Below are positions 5,362 to 10,000 of a DNA stretch of 10,000 nucleotides, in pieces. A program made the position numbers and the translations under genes. Source of the DNA: Kiritimatiellota bacterium. GTDB lineage: Bacteria > Verrucomicrobiota > Kiritimatiellia > JAAZAB01. The notes below the pieces were generated by a model. That model had not been told where the DNA came from. It saw only the letters and a program-made list of their open reading frames with translations, and made no database searches. Position 1 is the stretch's first letter. Each line of letters begins with the position of its first letter. The stretch spans positions 1 through 10,000 of the forward strand of contig VSJD01000030.1 in assembly GCA_008636095.1 (NCBI GenBank), read 5' to 3'.

Positions 5362-8300
5362 ATGCAATCTGGTTTAAAAAACGCGTGCATGCTTTTGTTT
5401 CTAAGCTTCCTGGCGATGAGTCAGGGCGAAGTCTTTTATAAGACCGGATTTGAAGAGACCAACGAGCCGTTCGGCAATTATACACGCGACGTGTCAAACG
5501 GAATGTCATTTTCAAGCCCTAAAGGCGGGGCAACCGTCAAAAGCGCCCATTTGGGAACGCAGGCGATTACGCTGGGCGGTGGAAGTGGACGCTATGGAGA
5601 AATCGCTTCGAAAATATTCTCGCCGCCGATCGAAAGCGACAGCCTCTGGCTTGAATACCGGTTTCGGTCCGATGACGAGCAACCGGCTGGTTACAAAGCC
5701 TTTTTGTATCTGAATGGAACCGCCGCAGGCAAAAGCTTCTCGCTTGTCCGTCTCTTGTTTTACGCCAACCGGATTACAGCTGCGAAAGCGGGTTTCCCTT
5801 TCAAACTGGGAACCAATTGGCATCATGTAAAAATTCATTTAAAATACACAGCCCAAAACTATGACCTGCACGTGGATGACCGGATTTTTCCGGATATTCC
5901 CTTTGCCGGAGGAAAACTTGAAAATGTCGCCATACGCGGTTTGGATAATTTGCTGCTGGGCGGCGGCGCATCCATAGACAAAATGACGTTTTACGATGAC
6001 CTCTCTATCGGTTCTGAAGAACCGGTATCCGGCCCTGCCGTCCCACCGCCGGCTGTAACGGACTTTCCGGATCAAAACAACGTGCCGTATGTGGCGGTAA
6101 ATCCGGCCTCCGCGCCACCGGTCATTGACGGCAAGCTCGAGGACGTGTGTTGGCTCAATACCTCCGCTATAACCCCCTTTGTAAGCATTCATGGGGATTA
6201 CGGCCAACAGCAACAGACACAGGTTTTCGTTACGTATGACCGGAATAATGTGTATATCGGGTTCAAGTGTTTTGATATTCATCTGGACCCGGTCTTAAAC
6301 AAACTGCACATGGTAAGTGCCAAGGTAGACAAACGGGACGCCGCCGTTTTTACGGATGACAGCGTGGAAATCTTCCTGGCCCCCTTTCCCGATCATCCCG
6401 ATCGCTATTACCAGATTGCCGTCAACTGTGCGGGCACGATTTATGATGAAGCACTACCCGATCCGGGGTTATCCTGGAATGGCGCCCTTGAGGTGGGCAC
6501 GTACCGGAACGAGAAGCATTGGAATCTTGAGGTCAAAATTCCCTTAAAAGATATCGGGGTGACCAATCTGAACGCGGGTGACACCTGGCGTGTTAATTTT
6601 TGCCGGAACAGACCAAGTGATGAAACGACCCGGCACTCGGCCTGGTCGCCAACGTTCGGGTCATTTCATGATTTCCACAAATTCGGCTTTCTTAAGTTCG
6701 CCGAAAATGCGCCGGTTGTTCGATCGGCGGCATTGCCGTCTGTCCTGGCGCAGACCAACGGCCTTGAATTTCAGCTCGCCTCGGACCGGAATGTCAAACT
6801 GCTTCTGCAAACCAAGGTGGCCTATGCGAACGCGGATAAGGTCGTGGACGCGGTTGAGGCGGCCGTTCAAACGGGGAAAACGACAAAAGCGGAAGCTCGG
6901 TTGATCATTGATTCAACCACGGCCGCCCGAATCAATTCGCAACACGTTTTCATCAGCTATCGCGTGATGGATGCCGCCAGCGGCGAACCCTATTACATGT
7001 CAACCAGATTCAAGTTCCCCCTGCTGAAATACACCCCTTTCAGGACGCGTTTCATAACGCATACCAGCCAAGTTTGTTTTAACTATTTCACGGACATGTA
7101 TATCGCCAATAACAGTTCGTTATTCCGCTACCTGCTTATCCAATATACCGATAATATCGGCGCTTTCACAAACTGCGAATTTATTATTGATATGCCCGAA
7201 TATCTTGCGCTCATAACGCCGTCAAGTCGCGGATCCTTAAGCGCGGACCTGGCTGTCACGCAAGAGGTCGTTGCGACCAACGGCATAAACCGCCGTCGTT
7301 ACACCGTGACGGTCCCACGCGCTTTGGCATATCCCAACAAGCAAATGGGGGTGAAAAACCGTTATACCAACAAGATTGACGTTGTATTTTCCTGCGCAAC
7401 GGATAAGCCTCTGCCAATTGATGATACCGTTGTCTATTATACCCGCGCACATGTTGGCGGCAAAATCATTGCCGGGCTGCCTTGCACTTTGCCCTTGCAC
7501 ATCCTGCCCGCGATCAAGGGAGTGCGACCGCAAAAATATCCGATTGTGAGTTCATTCGCCGGTTATAATGGCGCCTTGTCCGGATTAAGCCCCGCCAAAA
7601 AGGAAGCATGCCTTGGCAATATGATCCAGGCCGGATTCAACGTGTTTTCCGCAATGGACAACACCAACTACCCCCAGGAATTCCTGAACGAGGTAAAGGC
7701 CAAGGGTTTTAAAATCGAAAGGGGATATTTTCCCACTCAAGCGAATTATTTTAACGCGTTGTATCCGGACCCGCGGGAGTTCCTGGAAAAACACCCGCAG
7801 TACCGGGCGGTGCGTGGAAATGGCGAAATTCTGACTAATGAAGTGAGCGTGTCCCATTTGCTTAACGACACAGACGACGGTGAATACCGGCTCATTTTTA
7901 AAAAGCGCATTGCCGAGGTGGCGCAAAGTTGCGACATGATCTTATGGGACCACGAAGTCGCTACGACAGGCCCCCACGCGGTGAGTTTCAGCGCGGCGGA
8001 TTTGGATGACTTCCGGCGATATGCCGGCATAAAAGACGATGTGTCCATTGACGATGTCCAGGACCGTTATAAAAACAAATGGGATAATTTCCAGCACCAA
8101 CGGTTTGCCCAGCGCGCCCTGCTGATCCGGCGCCTTATCAAACAGGCAAATTCCAATTGTTTATTCGGCGTCTACAGCGGCTACCAGCACACACCACCCA
8201 CATATGGGACGGATTGGAAACTGATGACTGAGGCCATTGACTATGCGCAATGCGGCTACGGACGGCCATTGGGGGCGTTGGAGGCGACCATGCAAGCCAT

Positions 8301-8781
8301 TGCCCCAAAAAAATTGATTACCGGAGAACTAATCTTCGTGTGGCTTGGGGACACCGGTTATAATTTTGACGGCGTGCGCTTGAATCTTTTCAGGAGAATT
8401 ACCGATAGTAACGGCGGCCTGATGGTTTTTTACGATCCAATAGTGGACGGGCGTTTCTGGACGGCCGTTGGCGATATTTCAAGATTGGTCAGCGAGTTCG
8501 AGCCTTTTTTTCTTAATCATGTCCGGGACGACGCCCTGATTGAAATCAAGCCGGGATTTTCCAGGGACGACGTGGCGGTTTTACGGAACGCCGACGGCGC
8601 GCGGTTGATATTTCTTTTCAATAATTCCGCGGAACAAAAGGTGTTTGAATTCAGAAATCTCAGCCCCCTTCCCAACGCGCGGTTAAGGGATTACTATGAA
8701 AACAAGGACTTGAGTAATTCGGTGAATGTCAGCGTGGAAGTGAAGAGCCTGGACGTCAAGGTTCTTGTTTATGGCCCATAA
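5362..8781 (+). CDS. Large secreted protein: CBM9-like domain plus glycosidase-like barrel
   Basis: 1139 residues, start set by AAGGAG 9 nt upstream. Residues 1-22 are a Sec signal peptide (Lys6, then hydrophobic ACMLLFLSFLAM), with no lipobox. Residues about 23-218 look like a beta-sandwich of the LamG/concanavalin type, including LWLEYRFRS and WHHVKIHLKY. A carbohydrate-binding CBM9-like domain spans about 240-446, from PPVIDGKLEDVCWLNTS through VFVTYDRNNVYIGFKCFD and DDSVEIFLAP to HKFGFLKF. A further beta-rich part follows (about 450-715). Residues about 723-1054 resemble an alpha/beta barrel glycosidase. E865 (ILWDHE) and E989 (LITGELIFVW), 124 residues apart at apparent strand ends, are candidate catalytic acids. 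A small beta domain closes the protein. It probably acts on polysaccharide outside the cytoplasm. I cannot name a glycoside hydrolase family. It is likely linked in function to the AraC-led genes upstream. Confidence 0.87.
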   Translation: MQSGLKNACMLLFLSFLAMSQGEVFYKTGFEETNEPFGNYTRDVSNGMSFSSPKGGATVKSAHLGTQAITLGGGSGRYGEIASKIFSPPIESDSLWLEYRFRSDDEQPAGYKAFLYLNGTAAGKSFSLVRLLFYANRITAAKAGFPFKLGTNWHHVKIHLKYTAQNYDLHVDDRIFPDIPFAGGKLENVAIRGLDNLLLGGGASIDKMTFYDDLSIGSEEPVSGPAVPPPAVTDFPDQNNVPYVAVNPASAPPVIDGKLEDVCWLNTSAITPFVSIHGDYGQQQQTQVFVTYDRNNVYIGFKCFDIHLDPVLNKLHMVSAKVDKRDAAVFTDDSVEIFLAPFPDHPDRYYQIAVNCAGTIYDEALPDPGLSWNGALEVGTYRNEKHWNLEVKIPLKDIGVTNLNAGDTWRVNFCRNRPSDETTRHSAWSPTFGSFHDFHKFGFLKFAENAPVVRSAALPSVLAQTNGLEFQLASDRNVKLLLQTKVAYANADKVVDAVEAAVQTGKTTKAEARLIIDSTTAARINSQHVFISYRVMDAASGEPYYMSTRFKFPLLKYTPFRTRFITHTSQVCFNYFTDMYIANNSSLFRYLLIQYTDNIGAFTNCEFIIDMPEYLALITPSSRGSLSADLAVTQEVVATNGINRRRYTVTVPRALAYPNKQMGVKNRYTNKIDVVFSCATDKPLPIDDTVVYYTRAHVGGKIIAGLPCTLPLHILPAIKGVRPQKYPIVSSFAGYNGALSGLSPAKKEACLGNMIQAGFNVFSAMDNTNYPQEFLNEVKAKGFKIERGYFPTQANYFNALYPDPREFLEKHPQYRAVRGNGEILTNEVSVSHLLNDTDDGEYRLIFKKRIAEVAQSCDMILWDHEVATTGPHAVSFSAADLDDFRRYAGIKDDVSIDDVQDRYKNKWDNFQHQRFAQRALLIRRLIKQANSNCLFGVYSGYQHTPPTYGTDWKLMTEAIDYAQCGYGRPLGALEATMQAIAPKKLITGELIFVWLGDTGYNFDGVRLNLFRRITDSNGGLMVFYDPIVDGRFWTAVGDISRLVSEFEPFFLNHVRDDALIEIKPGFSRDDVAVLRNADGARLIFLFNNSAEQKVFEFRNLSPLPNARLRDYYENKDLSNSVNVSVEVKSLDVKVLVYGP

Positions 8782-8837
8782 AGTTTCCCGGTTTATCCTG
8801 CCGATGACATATAACCGGTGTTCGGTGGTACGTGGTA

Positions 8838-8865
8838 AAAAGCAGCTCGGCCTTTAAAAGGCCGA
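8838..8865 (-). terminator. Intrinsic terminator of the GH95-type gene
   Basis: On the minus strand TCGGCCT (8865-8859) pairs with AGGCCGA (8853-8847) around a 5-nt loop. After GCTGC comes a run of five T. The hairpin begins directly at the TGA stop (8868-8866) of the glycosidase gene. The plus-strand side has no T-run, so it would not serve the convergent exported-protein gene well. Confidence 0.6.
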
Positions 8866-10000
8866 TCAAGTCCAGGCCAGATCCAGCACATCCCCTTGCC
8901 GGGTGGTGAAGGCAATTTGCCCGTTAGGCAGATGGCGCGGAGTGATCCGCGCGGCGCCACGCGTGATGCGCGGCAGGGCCCACTTGGTCGGTGCGATCCG
9001 GCATTCGCCTCCCTGTCGGGAAACCAGGCGGGCCGCGCGCGGCCCGCCATTCTTCCAGATAATGTCCACAATGAATCCTCCGCGGGCGCATAAGCCTTTA
9101 ACCGATCCTTCCGGCCAGGCGGGGGGTAGGGCGGGCAGTAATCGGAGGATGCCCTGATGGGATTGCAGGAGCATCTCGGCCACGCCGGCCGTGCCGCCCA
9201 GGTTGCCGTCGATCTGGAAGATGCGCGGCGGATGCAGATCAAGGAGTGTCTCGGTGGCAAAATCAGTGATCAAGTGGCGCAGATGCTGATACGCCAGTTC
9301 GCCGTCGCGGAACCGGGCCATGCAGCATACCGTCCAGGCCCGGCTCCAGCCCGTATGGCCGCCATCGCAGGCCAAACGCCGGAGCAGGGAGACCCGCGCT
9401 GCCTGGTAGAGTTCCGGCGTAGTCTCACTCGTGATCTGCTCGCCGGGGAACAGGGCGAACAGATGAGAAATATGCCGGTGACCGGGTTCGGCTTCCGCGT
9501 AATCCTCCATCCATTCCTGGAGCTGGCCGTGACGGCCGACCCGCAGAGCGGGCAAATCGCGAAGTATTCTTTGCCAGGCCTTGCGCTTGGGCGCATCCAC
9601 CCCCAAAATCCGGCTGGCCTGGACGGCATGGGTCAGCACATCGTGAATTAATTCCAGATCCATGGTCGCGGCAATGCACAACGAAACCGGCTGTGTGCCG
9701 CCCTGGAAATAATTTTCCGGCGATTGGGATGGAACCGGTACCAAACGGCCTTGCAGATCCCGGACCAGGTAACTTTCATAGAACGCTGCGACGTCGCGGA
9801 AAAAGGGATAGGCCCGGTTGCTGAGAAACGCGCGGTTGCCGCCAAATTCATAGCGCCACCAGAGGTGCTGGGCCAGCCAGGCGGCCGCGCCGATCCAGAC
9901 ATCCCAGCCCCGCGATTCGGGCGTTGCCCGCCCCCAGGGATCAGTCTGAATCGGAAACCAAACACCCCGGCAGTGATACAGGTTCTTTGCCATAACACGG
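8866..10000 (-). CDS. GH95-type glycosidase (alpha-L-fucosidase family), 5' end beyond the window
   Basis: The frame is open at the right edge. The methionine at 9993 is internal: codons before it (Arg, Val) are in frame and family homology continues through it, so only the C-terminal ~377 residues are seen of a protein usually about 750-800 long. Numbering from that Met, family landmarks are IQTDPWG (15-21), GRHGQLQEWMEDYAEAEPGH (153-172) with E160 as likely catalytic-region acid, RHISHLFALFPG (173-184), GGHTGWSRAW (211-220) and FQIDGNLGGTAGVAEMLLQS (259-278) with D262. The rest is the C-terminal beta domain. GH95 enzymes are inverting glycosidases cutting alpha-L-fucosyl or alpha-L-galactosyl groups from glycans. 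The export signal, if any, lies outside the window. The gene is GC-rich, unlike the plus-strand cluster it faces, so it may belong to a separate unit. Confidence 0.92.
   Translation of the reverse strand, partial: RVMAKNLYHCRGVWFPIQTDPWGRATPESRGWDVWIGAAAWLAQHLWWRYEFGGNRAFLSNRAYPFFRDVAAFYESYLVRDLQGRLVPVPSQSPENYFQGGTQPVSLCIAATMDLELIHDVLTHAVQASRILGVDAPKRKAWQRILRDLPALRVGRHGQLQEWMEDYAEAEPGHRHISHLFALFPGEQITSETTPELYQAARVSLLRRLACDGGHTGWSRAWTVCCMARFRDGELAYQHLRHLITDFATETLLDLHPPRIFQIDGNLGGTAGVAEMLLQSHQGILRLLPALPPAWPEGSVKGLCARGGFIVDIIWKNGGPRAARLVSRQGGECRIAPTKWALPRITRGAARITPRHLPNGQIAFTTRQGDVLDLAWT

Noticed and set aside
5186..5515. 109-residue minus-strand frame over the gap before the exported protein
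   Set aside because: It overlaps the start and signal peptide of the exported protein in antisense and has low-complexity arginine and serine content without a ribosome site.
8788..8818. CCGGTT/AACCGG inverted repeat after the exported-protein gene as its terminator
   Set aside because: The stem is 6 bp with a loop of about 19 nt and no T-tract follows on the plus strand.
8793..9260. 155-residue minus-strand frame near the right end
   Set aside because: It is an out-of-frame shadow of the GH95-type gene, whose family motifs are unambiguous in the other frame.
1..10000. CRISPR array, insertion-sequence transposase, toxin-antitoxin pair or phage genes
   Set aside because: No spaced direct repeats of CRISPR type and no recognisable transposase, nuclease, toxin or phage structural protein were seen on either strand.

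Overview
The window looks like a bacterial chromosome segment from a free-living, glycan-degrading organism, most plausibly of the PVC group (Kiritimatiellota, Lentisphaerota or Verrucomicrobiota type). This is an inference from gene content: a GH95-type glycosidase, a large secreted CBM9-containing protein, a cupin/AraC regulator, a stand-alone URO-D-family protein and a chromosomal ParB. No taxonomic marker is present beyond a tRNA.

Left part (1-1905, minus strand, GC-rich). Going leftwards there is parB (988-1905), a short intergenic stretch with GC-rich hairpins and 7-bp periodic repeats, a complete tRNA-His(GTG) with encoded CCA and a recognisable promoter, and an unrecognised protein gene (1-655) that runs off the left edge and has no stop in the window.

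Middle intergenic (1906-2448). This 543-bp gap is full of structure: a perfect-phase heptamer array (1930-1964), a nested 62-nt palindrome (1987-2048), a minus-strand terminator-like hairpin (2138-2165), a MITE-like unit of about 193 bp with inverted arms built of heptamers (2167-2359), and directly before the next gene two 18-bp direct repeats on a 21-bp period abutting a -35 box.

Plus-strand cluster (2449-8781, lower GC over much of its length). An AraC-family regulator is followed by a TIM-barrel amidohydrolase-2-type hydrolase, a URO-D-family protein that is probably methyltransferase-like, and a 1139-residue exported protein with an N-terminal jelly-roll-like region, a CBM9-like domain and a C-terminal TIM-barrel-like region resembling a glycoside hydrolase. 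The first three genes are closely spaced. The fourth follows a 177-bp gap. The simplest reading is a regulated catabolic cassette: the exported protein acts on a glycan, and the two cytoplasmic enzymes process a released or modified product. The substrate cannot be deduced from sequence.

Right end (8866-10000, minus strand, GC-rich). The C-terminal part of a GH95-type glycosidase enters from the right and ends at a terminator hairpin overlapping its stop codon, convergent with the exported protein gene.
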